DNA from: Microbacteriaceae bacterium
Lineage (GTDB): Bacteria > Actinomycetota > Actinomycetes > Actinomycetales > Microbacteriaceae
Assembly: GCA_003454135.1 (NCBI GenBank)
Contig: DMKW01000042.1
Location: 1-8,522 of the forward strand
DNA: 8,522 bases
Direction of reading: 5' to 3'
Below, piece by piece: positions 1 through 6,928 of the stretch; within the stretch, counting starts at the first letter, position 1, and each line of letters begins with the position of its first letter. The notes beneath the pieces are model-generated. The model did not search any database. It saw only the letters and a list, made by a program, of their open reading frames with translations, and was not told the DNA's origin. The position numbers were made by a program, and so were the translations under genes.

Positions 1-437
1 CCCCGCCCGAATCTCGTAGGTGAACGACCCGGAATACTCGTAGAGCCTACCGATCAGGGGCGCATCGAGAGTCACGCTCACGTGCTGCCGACCGGACGCG
101 TCGTCGAACCGCTCGAGAAGGCTCACCCGTGGGCTGATTGCCGCGGCACGGCGACGTGCCACCGTCCGAAGCGCACAGCGAGCCGCGTCGACCTGAGCTC
201 GAGTCCACCCCGCGACATGACAGCCTCGAACGACGCCGCGTACCGGCGGGCCGCACCGAGAAAGTCGATGAGGCCCGTCGGGTGCGCCGTGATTGCGTCG
301 ACCATCGTTCGCTCGCCGCCGTTGAGCCGGAAGGTGCGCTCGGCCGCGACGGCAGCGTGCCCCGAGGTGTCGATGATCGGCCGGTTGACCACGCTGAACG
401 GCACGTCGCGTTGCCGTCGCCGTGAGTTGCCGGCACG
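1..437 (-). pseudogene. DUF4166-domain protein remnant, N-terminally truncated and frameshifted
   Basis: Two minus-strand frames each carry one part of what reads as a single DUF4166-type domain. The first part runs from about 404 down to 123, beginning at a possible GTG (402-404) with VPFSVVNRP, passing ERTFRLNGGERTMVDAI and GLIDFLGAARRYAASFEA, and stopping at a TGA (123-125) after FGRWHVAVPR. The expected continuation (ISPRVSLLERFDD, then LIGRLYEYSGSFTYEI) is in another frame and stays open to the window edge. One missing base near 130-140 would explain the switch. Upstream, the first frame reads back only to the DUF885 stop codon at 438-440. The N-terminal part of the domain, by my estimate 60 or more residues, is therefore absent. 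DUF4166 has no established function; it occurs alone or fused to oxidoreductases. Family assignment is from memory of its conserved pattern. A sequencing error could explain the frameshift but not the missing N-terminus. Confidence 0.6.
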
Positions 438-2123
438 TTACTCCAGCAGTGCCGCCTTGAGGGTGTCGAGGCCGACACCCCCGATGTCGAGCGCCTTCTT
501 GTGAAACGCGCGGATGTCGAAGTCGGCTCCCTCGCGACGGGCATACTCGTCTCGCAGCTGCTCCCATATGCGTTGCCCGATTTTGTATGACGGCGCTTGG
601 CCAGGCCAGCCGAGGTAGCGGTTCACCTCGAAGCGCACGAACTGTTCGCTCATGTTGACGTTGTTACCGAGAAACTCGAACGCGTATTCACCGGTCCACG
701 GGCCGGACCCGTCCGGGAGGGTCTTCCCGAGGTGCACGCCGATGTCGAGCACGACGCGGGCGGCACGCATGCGCTGCCCGTCGAGCATGCCGAGCCGATC
801 GGCGGGGTCGTCGAGGTAGCCGAGCTGCTCCATGAGGCGCTCGGCGTAGAGCGCCCACCCCTCGGCGTGGCCCGACGTGCCCGCGTTGCGGCGCCACGTG
901 TTGAGCAGCGCCTTGTTGTACGTAGCCTGGCCGATCTGCAGGTGGTGGCCGGGAACGCCCTCGTGGTACACAGTCGTGAGTTCACGCCAGGTGTCGAACT
1001 CGGTGACGCCCTCCGGCACGCTCCACCACATGCGGCCGGCGCGCGAGAAGTCGTCCGTCGGTCCCGTGTAGTAGATGCCGCCCTCCTGGGTGGGCGCGAT
1101 CATGCATTCGAGCCGCTTGACCTCCTCCGGGATGTCGAAGTGGGTGCGCGACAGCTCCTCGACGGCGCGGTCACTCGTCTCCTGCATCCACTTCTGCAGG
1201 GCATCCGTGCCGTGCAGCTTGCGGCTCTGGTCGGAGTCGAGAAACTCGATCGCCTGTGCCACGGTCGCGCCGGGCTTGATCTCCCTGGCGATGGACTCCT
1301 GCTCCTCGACCATGCGCGCGAGCTCTTCGATGCCCCACTCGTAGGTTTCGTCGAGGTCTACCGTGGCGCCGAGGAAGTCCCTCGAGGCGAGGGCGTAGAT
1401 CTCGCGGCCGACGGCATCGCGCTGCGGCGCGTGGGCGGCGAGCTCGTCGCGGAGGAAGTCGACGAGGGTTCCGTAGGCGGCCGCGGACTCCTTCGCGCCG
1501 GCGGCGAGGTCGTTCGCGAGCGACCGCGGAAGCTCGGCGCCGCCCGCCTTCGCGTTTTCGGCCAGTTGGAAGAAGAATCCGGTGCCGGCAACCTGTTTCG
1601 ACGCCTGGGCGATGATCTCGGTGACCTGGCGGATGGCGGGGACGTTGCCCGTAGCGATTCCGGAACGCAGGGTCTCGATGTAGCCGTCCATGGCCGCAGG
1701 CAGGTTGCGCATCCGCTTGGCAATGTTGCCCCAGTCCTCGACGGATTCGGTGGGCACGAGGTCGAAGATCTCGCGAAGCCCCTGCGCCGGCGAGGCGATC
1801 ACGTTGAGGTCGCGCTGGTCGAAACCGGCCTCGTGCTTGTCGATCGTGAGTTGCAGCTCCCGCGCGAGGTCCATCTTCGTCACCTCATCGACGGCGTCCG
1901 CTGGCGTTGCGGCGTCGATCTCCCGAAGGGTCTTCTTCACCTCGACAATGGCCCGCTCCGCGCCGGCTGGCGAGTAGTCCGCGTATTCGCCCTCTCGGCC
2001 TTCGCGGCCGAGGTACACGCGGTACTCGGGATAGAGATCGAGTTCGGTGTCGACCCACCGTTCGGCGATGGCGTCGATGGGAGTGGCAGTTCGGACCTTG
2101 TGGGTCTCGGCTGAATCAGTCAT
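438..2123 (-). CDS. DUF885 family protein, putative zinc metallopeptidase
   Basis: This is a 561-residue protein of the DUF885 family, which is thought to contain zinc-dependent peptidases, mostly uncharacterised. The family signature is HEGVPGHHLQ at about residues 387-396, an HExxx-GHH arrangement expected to supply metal ligands and the general base. It is followed by GHAEGWALYAE (418-428), whose glutamate is a likely further ligand. The conserved PGQAPSYKIGQ segment lies at about 507-517 and the family's usual C-terminal end is present. There is no signal peptide or membrane segment, so it is probably cytoplasmic. The length is normal for the family and the frame is unbroken. The ATG at 2121-2123 has no good Shine-Dalgarno sequence, but a TAGGCT box sits six bases upstream, suggesting a leaderless mRNA. 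The substrate cannot be told from the sequence; oligopeptides are the usual guess. Confidence 0.9.
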   Translation of the reverse strand: MTDSAETHKVRTATPIDAIAERWVDTELDLYPEYRVYLGREGREGEYADYSPAGAERAIVEVKKTLREIDAATPADAVDEVTKMDLARELQLTIDKHEAGFDQRDLNVIASPAQGLREIFDLVPTESVEDWGNIAKRMRNLPAAMDGYIETLRSGIATGNVPAIRQVTEIIAQASKQVAGTGFFFQLAENAKAGGAELPRSLANDLAAGAKESAAAYGTLVDFLRDELAAHAPQRDAVGREIYALASRDFLGATVDLDETYEWGIEELARMVEEQESIAREIKPGATVAQAIEFLDSDQSRKLHGTDALQKWMQETSDRAVEELSRTHFDIPEEVKRLECMIAPTQEGGIYYTGPTDDFSRAGRMWWSVPEGVTEFDTWRELTTVYHEGVPGHHLQIGQATYNKALLNTWRRNAGTSGHAEGWALYAERLMEQLGYLDDPADRLGMLDGQRMRAARVVLDIGVHLGKTLPDGSGPWTGEYAFEFLGNNVNMSEQFVRFEVNRYLGWPGQAPSYKIGQRIWEQLRDEYARREGADFDIRAFHKKALDIGGVGLDTLKAALLE

Positions 2124-2129
2124 GAAACG

Positions 2130-2135
2130 AGCCTA
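2130..2135 (-). promoter_or_regulatory. Putative leaderless -10 box for the DUF885 gene
   Basis: On the minus strand TAGGCT (TANNNT class) is followed by exactly six bases and then the ATG of the DUF885 gene. This places the transcription start at or next to the A of ATG. No convincing -35 hexamer is seen 17-18 bp further upstream. The same hexamer at nearly the same spacing precedes polA and pdtaR. Confidence 0.45.
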
Positions 2136-2145
2136 TGGCAGCGCG

Positions 2146-2173
2146 GCGAGCACCCCAGGGAACCGTTGCTCGC
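2146..2173. other. Inverted repeat between ptsH and the DUF885 gene
   Basis: GCGAGCA (2146-2152) and TGCTCGC (2167-2173) are a perfect 7-bp inverted repeat with a 14-base spacer. It lies 13 bp beyond the ptsH stop and about 11 bp upstream of the putative DUF885 -10 box. No T-tract follows on the minus strand, so it is not a canonical intrinsic terminator. It could be a weak terminator of the PTS unit or an operator for the DUF885 promoter. It could also be chance in GC-rich DNA. Confidence 0.3.
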
Positions 2174-2186
2174 GGTGAGTCGGTGG

Positions 2187-2456
2187 CTATTCCTTATCGA
2201 GATCGGTCTCGAGGAGGTCGGCGAGAGCGTCGAGCGCTGCCTCAGCCCCCTCGCCGTCCGCGCCAATCGTCACCTGCTCGCCGTGGTCGACCCCGAGCGA
2301 CAACACTCCCAGAATGCTCGCGGCATTCACGCTCTTGCCAGCCGAATTGCTGATTGTGACCGGCACTCCTGCATGCGCCGCGGCTTGGCTGAACAGGGCC
2401 GCCGGTCGTGCGTGCAAGCCGATGCGCGAGGCAACGGTGACGGTGCGTTCTGGCAT
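2187..2456 (-). CDS. ptsH: HPr phosphocarrier protein of the PTS
   Basis: HPr carries phosphate from enzyme I (phosphorylated by PEP) to the EIIA domains of sugar permeases, in the cytoplasm. The protein has 89 residues, normal for HPr. The active-site signature GLHARPA places the phosphorylated histidine at position 15, its canonical number. The second conserved segment, SVNAASILGVLSLG (about 42-55), contains Ser47, which aligns with the regulatory Ser46 of Firmicutes HPr. Actinobacteria usually lack HPr kinase, so that serine may not be used. The ATG at 2454-2456 is supported by AGGGAG six bases upstream, a good Shine-Dalgarno sequence. The gene lies 39 bp downstream of the EIIA gene, so the two are probably cotranscribed. 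Enzyme I (ptsI) is not in the window. Confidence 0.96.
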   Translation of the reverse strand: MPERTVTVASRIGLHARPAALFSQAAAHAGVPVTISNSAGKSVNAASILGVLSLGVDHGEQVTIGADGEGAEAALDALADLLETDLDKE

Positions 2457-2495
2457 TTCTGACTCCCTACGAGGTTTCCGGGTTCTGCGGGCGCT

Positions 2496-2957
2496 CTACG
2501 GTGTGCCCTCGGGCTCGAGCAACTCGAGCACCTGACGTTGGGACGTTGCCGCTCTAAGCCTTGCTGCATTGTCTCGCGCGAGGAGCACCGTGGCTAGCTG
2601 CGACAGCAACGCGATGTGACCACTGCCCCGGGCGGCGATGCCGACGCACACCCGCACGTCGTTGCCGTCCCAGTCGACGCCCTGCGGAAAGCGGAGAATA
2701 ACGATCGCGTCGCGCGCCACAGAATCGTTGCCGGAGAACGTGGCGTGCGGAATCGAGATACCCTCCCCCACATAGGTCGACACCGAATTCTCGCGATCGA
2801 TCATCGCCTCGATGTACGCCTCATCTACTGCCCCGGCCTCGAAGAGAGTCGCCCCCACCTGACGAATGGCGTCGTCCCGATCCGTCGCCGTCTCGTCCAG
2901 CCGAATCGACCCGTCGGAGAGGAGCGTCGTGAGCTCCGGCGCCCTTTTCCTTGCCAC
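2496..2957 (-). CDS. PTS EIIA component, mannitol/fructose (EIIA-2) type
   Basis: This is a single-domain, 153-residue EIIA of the PTS_EIIA type 2 fold, which accepts phosphate from HPr and passes it to an EIIB domain. The active-site motif GISIPHA puts the phosphorylated histidine at about residue 71. A second conserved histidine, in GSGHIALLSQLA, is at about 114; the 43-residue spacing resembles the histidine pair of mannitol EIIA. The segment YIEAMIDRENSVSTYVGEGISIPHAT is characteristic of the family. The GTG start at 2955-2957 is preceded by GGGGA at Shine-Dalgarno distance. The polA stop is 36 bp upstream and HPr follows 39 bp downstream. No EIIB or EIIC is adjacent. The protein may serve a permease encoded elsewhere (mannitol is the first guess) or have a regulatory PtsN-like role; the sequence does not decide. 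Confidence 0.88.
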   Translation of the reverse strand: MARKRAPELTTLLSDGSIRLDETATDRDDAIRQVGATLFEAGAVDEAYIEAMIDRENSVSTYVGEGISIPHATFSGNDSVARDAIVILRFPQGVDWDGNDVRVCVGIAARGSGHIALLSQLATVLLARDNAARLRAATSQRQVLELLEPEGTP

Positions 2958-2993
2958 TTCAGTCCCCAGTCGATTGTCGGCGCGTCCGCCCGG

Positions 2994-5672
2994 TCAGTGC
3001 GCGGCCGCGTCCCAGTTCTTGCCGGTGCCCACCTGCACGTCGAGGGGCACCTTGAGCTCGGCGGCGTGGCTCATCCGGTCGGTCACGATGGCGGTGAGAA
3101 CGTCGAGCTCGCCCTCGGCGACCTCGAACACGAGCTCGTCGTGCACCTGCAGCAACATGCGCGACGAGAGGCTCTTCTCGCTCATGTCGTTCGCCACTCC
3201 GAGCATCGCGCGCTTCATGATGTCGGCCGCCGACCCCTGGATGGGCGCGTTGAGTGCCTGACGCTCCGCGTTCTCGCGCAGCACCCGGTTGGACGACTTG
3301 AGGTCGCCGAACGGGCGGCGGCGGCCGAAAATCGTCTCGGTGTAGCCGTCTTCCCTCGCCTGCTCGACAACGCTGCGCAGGTAATCCCGCACCGCGCCGA
3401 ACCGGGCGAAATAGTCGGTCATGAGCTGCTTCGCCTCGGCATTGTCGATGCGCAACTGCTTCGACAGCCCGAACGCGCTCAGCCCGTAGGCGAGGCCGTA
3501 CGACATGGCCTTCACCTTGCTGCGCATGGCCGGGGTCACCTCGGCCGGCTCGACGCCGAAAATGCGCGCACCGACGAAGCGGTGCAGGTCTTCGCCGGTG
3601 TTGAACGCCTCGATGAGCCCCCCGTCGCCGGAGAGGTGCGCCATGATGCGCATTTCGATCTGCGAATAGTCTGCGGTGAGGAGGGTCGCGAACTCCGGTC
3701 CGCACTCGAACGCCGACCGGATCTCGCGTCCCACCTCGGTCTTCACCGGGATGTTCTGCAGGTTGGGGTCGGTCGACGAGATGCGACCAGTGCTCGTGCC
3801 TGTCTGGTCATAGCGCGTGTGCACGCGGTTGTCGGGTTCGATGGCCTTCTCGAGCGTCTCGACGATCTGTCGCAGCTTGGTCGCGTCGCGGTGCTGCAGC
3901 AGGAGGTCGAGGAACGGATGCGGGTTCTGCTCCTGCAGGTCGGCAAGAGAAGCGGCATCCGTCGAATAGCCGGTCTTGTTGGATCGGGTCTTGGGCATGC
4001 CGAGGTCTTCGAAGAGCACCTGCTGCAACTGCTTCGGCGAACCGAGGTTGACCTCGCGTCCACCGATCTCGGCGTAGGCGCGGCGCGCGAGATCCGCGGC
4101 CTTCTCGCCCAGCTCGCCATTGAGCCGCGACAGGATCTCGCGGTTTACGGTGATGCCCGTGGATTCCATCGCGGAGATCACGGGGATGAGCGGCAGCTCC
4201 ATCTCGTCGAGCACCGCGCGGGAGCCGGCATCCAGCCGCTCGGCGAGGTATTCGGCCACGCGCAGCACGTACCACGCCTCGGTCGCGACACTCTGCGCTT
4301 CGGTGTCTGGCACGAGCTGGTTGGGGTCGGCTTCGACGAGTCGATCGCCGAGAAACTCGTACACCTGCGAGGCGAGGTTGAGGGCGTGACCGCCGGGCTT
4401 GACCAGCCAGGCCGCGATCGTGGTGTCGAAGGCGATGCCGCCGAGCTCGAGACCGGCCCGGCCGAGAGCCTTGATCGACGGCTTCGAGTCGTACAGGTAT
4501 TTGGGTGCGGAGCTCGCGAGCCAGCGTTCGAGGGCCAGGTAGTCCGGGCGACCCGGTGCCCACGGCACATAAGCGCTGTCGTCGATCGACGCGACGCCGA
4601 ACCCGGCCAGGCCGTCCGAGCCGTACTCGAGCTGCAGCCCGAGCGGCACCGTGCCCTTGCCCGAGACTGTATCGAGCCAGTGGCCCAGTTCCTCGTCCAC
4701 GAGGGTTCGCACCGCAGGGATGCCGAAATCGGCGTCGGAGGCAATCGCCTGCGTGACATCCGTCGAGAGGGTGTCGCCGGCGGCCGCGGCGATCTTGAGC
4801 ACTCGCTCGAGCAGGGTGCGGAACTGAAGCTTGTCGAACACCGCGCGCACGGCGACCTCGTCGATGGGCCGACGCGCGAGATCGGCCGGCCCGACCGACA
4901 GCTGCACGTCGGTGAGCAGGTGATTGAGCCGGCGGTTGCGGATGGCGTTGTCTTTTTGCTCGCGCAACTTCTCGCCCACGACGCCCTTTATCTCATCCGC
5001 GTGGGCGAGCACCCCGTCGAGGCTGCCGTACTGGGTGATCCACTTGACGGCCGTCTTCTCCCCCACCTTGTCGATGCCGATGAGGTTGTCACTCGTCTCG
5101 CCGACGAGGGCGGCGATCTCCGGGTACTGGTGCGGTTCGATGCCGTACCGGTCGAATACCGCGTCACGGTCGTAGCGTTTGAGCTCGGAGACACCGCGCG
5201 CGTTCGGGTAGAGCAGGGTGACGTCGTCGTTGACCATCTGGATCGCATCGCGGTCGCCGGAGACGACGAGCACCCGGTAGCCCTGCTCGGCGCCCCGAGT
5301 GGCGAGGGTGGCGAGGATGTCGTCCGCCTCGTAGTCCTCCTTCGTCACGGTGGTGATGCCCATGGCGTGCAAGGCCTCCTCGAGCAGGGGGATCTGGCCC
5401 ACGAACTCGGGCGGCGTTTCGCCCCGCGTGCCCTTGTATTCCGGGTATTCGCGCGTGCGGAAGGAGTATCGCGAGATGTCGAAAGCTACCGCGAGATGCG
5501 TGGGCTTCTCGTTCGCGAGCAGGTTGATCAGCATCGCGATGAACCCGTGGATCGCGTTGGTGTGTTGCCCCTCGCGGTTCTGAAAACTGTCGACGGGGAG
5601 GGCATAGAACGCCCGAAACGCGAGCGAATGCCCGTCGATAACGAGGAGGGTAGGCTTTTCGTTGTCCGGCAC
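2994..5672 (-). CDS. polA: DNA polymerase I
   Basis: Pol I fills gaps and removes RNA primers in lagging-strand maturation and excision repair. The 892-residue protein has the full three-part layout. The N-terminal 5' nuclease (about 1-290) shows DGHSLAFRAF, YEADD (114-118), SGDRD (139-143) and the helix-hairpin-helix segment around GIDKVGEKTA (199-208). The middle region (about 300-480) occupies the 3'-5' exonuclease position, but the catalytic carboxylates are not recognisable, so proofreading is probably absent. The polymerase domain shows motif A DYSQIEMR (668-675), the O-helix RSKVKAMSYGLAYG (717-730) and motif C QVHDELVFE (842-850). The O-helix has Tyr725 where E. coli and Taq have Phe. 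The GTG start gives the expected PDNEKPTLLVIDG N-terminus. It lacks a clear Shine-Dalgarno sequence but has TAGGCT six bases upstream. Confidence 0.97.
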   Translation of the reverse strand: MPDNEKPTLLVIDGHSLAFRAFYALPVDSFQNREGQHTNAIHGFIAMLINLLANEKPTHLAVAFDISRYSFRTREYPEYKGTRGETPPEFVGQIPLLEEALHAMGITTVTKEDYEADDILATLATRGAEQGYRVLVVSGDRDAIQMVNDDVTLLYPNARGVSELKRYDRDAVFDRYGIEPHQYPEIAALVGETSDNLIGIDKVGEKTAVKWITQYGSLDGVLAHADEIKGVVGEKLREQKDNAIRNRRLNHLLTDVQLSVGPADLARRPIDEVAVRAVFDKLQFRTLLERVLKIAAAAGDTLSTDVTQAIASDADFGIPAVRTLVDEELGHWLDTVSGKGTVPLGLQLEYGSDGLAGFGVASIDDSAYVPWAPGRPDYLALERWLASSAPKYLYDSKPSIKALGRAGLELGGIAFDTTIAAWLVKPGGHALNLASQVYEFLGDRLVEADPNQLVPDTEAQSVATEAWYVLRVAEYLAERLDAGSRAVLDEMELPLIPVISAMESTGITVNREILSRLNGELGEKAADLARRAYAEIGGREVNLGSPKQLQQVLFEDLGMPKTRSNKTGYSTDAASLADLQEQNPHPFLDLLLQHRDATKLRQIVETLEKAIEPDNRVHTRYDQTGTSTGRISSTDPNLQNIPVKTEVGREIRSAFECGPEFATLLTADYSQIEMRIMAHLSGDGGLIEAFNTGEDLHRFVGARIFGVEPAEVTPAMRSKVKAMSYGLAYGLSAFGLSKQLRIDNAEAKQLMTDYFARFGAVRDYLRSVVEQAREDGYTETIFGRRRPFGDLKSSNRVLRENAERQALNAPIQGSAADIMKRAMLGVANDMSEKSLSSRMLLQVHDELVFEVAEGELDVLTAIVTDRMSHAAELKVPLDVQVGTGKNWDAAAH

Positions 5673-5678
5673 GCAGCC

Positions 5679-5684
5679 AGCCTA
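5679..5684 (-). promoter_or_regulatory. Putative leaderless -10 box for polA
   Basis: On the minus strand TAGGCT is followed by six bases and then the polA GTG, so transcription would begin at the start codon. No clear -35 hexamer is seen. The box lies within the 55-bp divergent gap shared with the thioesterase gene. It would drive polA and probably the EIIA and HPr genes behind it. Confidence 0.45.
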
Positions 5685-5727
5685 TCCGTGGCTGCCGACA
5701 CCTCGAAGTCACATCGCAAGGAAGCCC

Positions 5728-6153
5728 ATGACCATCTTTCCCGAGAACCTCGCGCCCGAGCTCGTGGACCGGCTCATCTCCAGCGGAGGCGGCGAACTCG
5801 CCCGCAAGCTGGGCATCGAGTTCCTCGAGCTGTCGGCGGAATACTCGGTGGCCACGATGCCCGTCGAGGGCAACACGCAGGTGGTCGGGATCCTGCATGG
5901 CGGCGCTCACGTTGTGCTCGGCGAGTCCCTCGGATCCATTTCTTCGGCCATCCACGGCGGCCCCGAACGCATCGCGGTCGGCATCGAAATCAACGCGACC
6001 CACAGCCGCTCGACGTCGAGCGGCATGGTCACGGCTACCTGCACCGCCCTCAATCTCGGGCGCACGCTCGCGACACACGAGATCGTGATCCGCGACGAGC
6101 AGGGCCGCCGCCTCTCGACGGTGCGGATGACCAACTTCCTCAAGGACCTGTAG
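5728..6153 (+). CDS. Hotdog-fold thioesterase, PaaI family
   Basis: This 141-residue protein matches PaaI-type hotdog thioesterases, which hydrolyse acyl-CoA or aryl-CoA thioesters and usually act as cytoplasmic tetramers. The family core is ILHGGAHVVLGESLGS (about 55-70). His57-Gly58-Gly59 begins the central helix, and Glu66 is positioned as the likely catalytic acid/base, as in the Arthrobacter-type 4-hydroxybenzoyl-CoA thioesterase. The C-terminal strands (GIEINATHSRS, MVTATCTAL, ATHEIVIRDEQGRRL, STVRMTN) are also typical. The frame stays open upstream to 5662, but the ATG at 5728-5730 is preferred: AGGAAG lies three bases before it, and family members begin near this point. The gene is divergent from polA with a 55-bp gap and converges on pdtaR. 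The natural substrate is unknown. The assignment to the fold is firm; the substrate class is not. Confidence 0.92.
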   Translation: MTIFPENLAPELVDRLISSGGGELARKLGIEFLELSAEYSVATMPVEGNTQVVGILHGGAHVVLGESLGSISSAIHGGPERIAVGIEINATHSRSTSSGMVTATCTALNLGRTLATHEIVIRDEQGRRLSTVRMTNFLKDL

Positions 6154-6171
6154 CCCGGCCCCGCGCCGCCG

Positions 6172-6275
6172 CCCCGCCCATCCCGAAAACGCAGGAGATG
6201 TGTCACCGATGAGCACAATTGGCAGGTTTTCAGGTCGACGGGCTAGATACTCCTGCGTTTTCGGGGTGCGCGGGG
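6172..6275. repeat. Long inverted-repeat (hairpin or MITE-like) element between convergent genes
   Basis: Two 26-base arms, 6172-6197 and 6250-6275, are inverted copies. The inner 16 bases (6182-6197, CCCGAAAACGCAGGAG, against 6250-6265) pair perfectly. The outer ten add one G-T wobble (6181/6266), one C-C mismatch (6178/6269) and eight Watson-Crick pairs. The 52-base centre begins ATGTGTCACCGATGAGC and holds no gene. The element fills most of the 169-bp gap between the convergent thioesterase and pdtaR genes, so it may end transcription from both sides. The long centre and the lack of a terminal T-run are unlike a standard intrinsic terminator and fit a small mobile or repetitive element equally well. 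I see no clear target-site duplication. Confidence 0.75.
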
Positions 6276-6322
6276 AGTCGCGCCTACCGGTGGTGCGCCG
6301 ACGCCTTGCTGCTTCGTGCCCG

Positions 6323-6928
6323 CTACTTCTTGGCGGAGAGCTGCTCGATGATCGCCTGGGCGACATCGTGCATCGTGAGACGCCGATCCATGGATGCCTT
6401 CTGGATCCAGCGGAAGGCCTCGGGCTCCGTGAGCCCCATCTTCTCGTTGAGCAGCCCCTTGGCCCGGTCGACGAGCTTGCGGGTCTCGAAACGCTCGACG
6501 AGGTCGCTCACCTCGGCCTCGAGGGTGATGATCTGCGCATACCTCGCGAGGGCGATCTCGATCGCCGGAAGAAGGTCGTTGGGCGTGAAGGGCTTCACCA
6601 CGTAGGCGAGCGCGCCGGCCTCGGTGGCCCGCTCCACGAGCTCCTTCTGGCTGAAGGCGGTGAGCAGCACGACGGGGGCGATGTGGTTCTTGGAGAGCCT
6701 CTCCGCGGCGGAGATTCCGTCGAGGAGTGGCATCTTCACGTCCATGATTACCAGGTCGGGTCGCAGCTCGGTTGCGAGGGCCACTGCCGTCTCGCCGTCA
6801 CCGGCTTCGCCGACGACCTCGAATCCTGCATCACGAAGGGTCTCGACGATGTCGAGGCGAATGAGCGACTCGTCCTCGGCCACAACGACGCGGCGGGGGG
6901 TCTGAGGAGCGCTTTCCTGGTCTGTCAC
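6323..6928 (-). CDS. pdtaR: ANTAR-domain response regulator (PdtaR-like transcription antiterminator)
   Basis: This 201-residue protein is a response regulator of the PdtaR type (Rv1626 in M. tuberculosis), which resembles it along its whole length. Receiver domain (about 12-130): acidic pocket AEDES near 17-21, phospho-acceptor Asp63 in VIMDVKMP, Thr90 in LLTAFSQ, and Lys112 in VVKPF. A short coiled helix (about 132-147) leads to the C-terminal ANTAR domain (about 145-195), with ERFETRKLVDRAKGLL, EPEAFRWIQKASMDRR and MHDVAQAI. ANTAR proteins bind paired small RNA hairpins and prevent transcription termination. In mycobacteria the partner kinase is PdtaS; none is encoded here, consistent with an orphan arrangement. 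The GTG at 6926-6928 has no good Shine-Dalgarno sequence, but TAGGCT lies seven bases upstream. The pdtaR/polA neighbourhood recurs in other actinobacteria. Confidence 0.95.
   Translation of the reverse strand: MTDQESAPQTPRRVVVAEDESLIRLDIVETLRDAGFEVVGEAGDGETAVALATELRPDLVIMDVKMPLLDGISAAERLSKNHIAPVVLLTAFSQKELVERATEAGALAYVVKPFTPNDLLPAIEIALARYAQIITLEAEVSDLVERFETRKLVDRAKGLLNEKMGLTEPEAFRWIQKASMDRRLTMHDVAQAIIEQLSAKK

Noticed and set aside
47..544. A 165-codon minus-strand frame spanning the DUF4166 remnant and the end of the DUF885 gene
   Set aside because: It is Ser/Arg/Thr-rich and in the frame that carries neither half of the DUF4166 pattern, so it is a shadow.
597..2114. A 505-codon open frame on the plus strand, antisense to the DUF885 gene
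   Set aside because: It mirrors the DUF885 coding sequence with low-complexity composition and no known motif; the minus-strand frame has a clear metallopeptidase signature.
5651..5656. TAGGCT on the plus strand as a -10 box for the thioesterase
   Set aside because: It lies within polA codons 6-7, has no -35 partner, and would leave a leader of about 65 bases. The thioesterase has a good Shine-Dalgarno sequence, so no leaderless box is needed, and chance is the simpler reading.
2616..6212. A 1198-codon open frame on the plus strand, antisense to EIIA and polA
   Set aside because: The intact polA, EIIA and thioesterase genes account for this DNA. Its translation has no recognisable domain and is rich in Arg, Val, Leu and His, as expected for a shadow of GC-rich codons.
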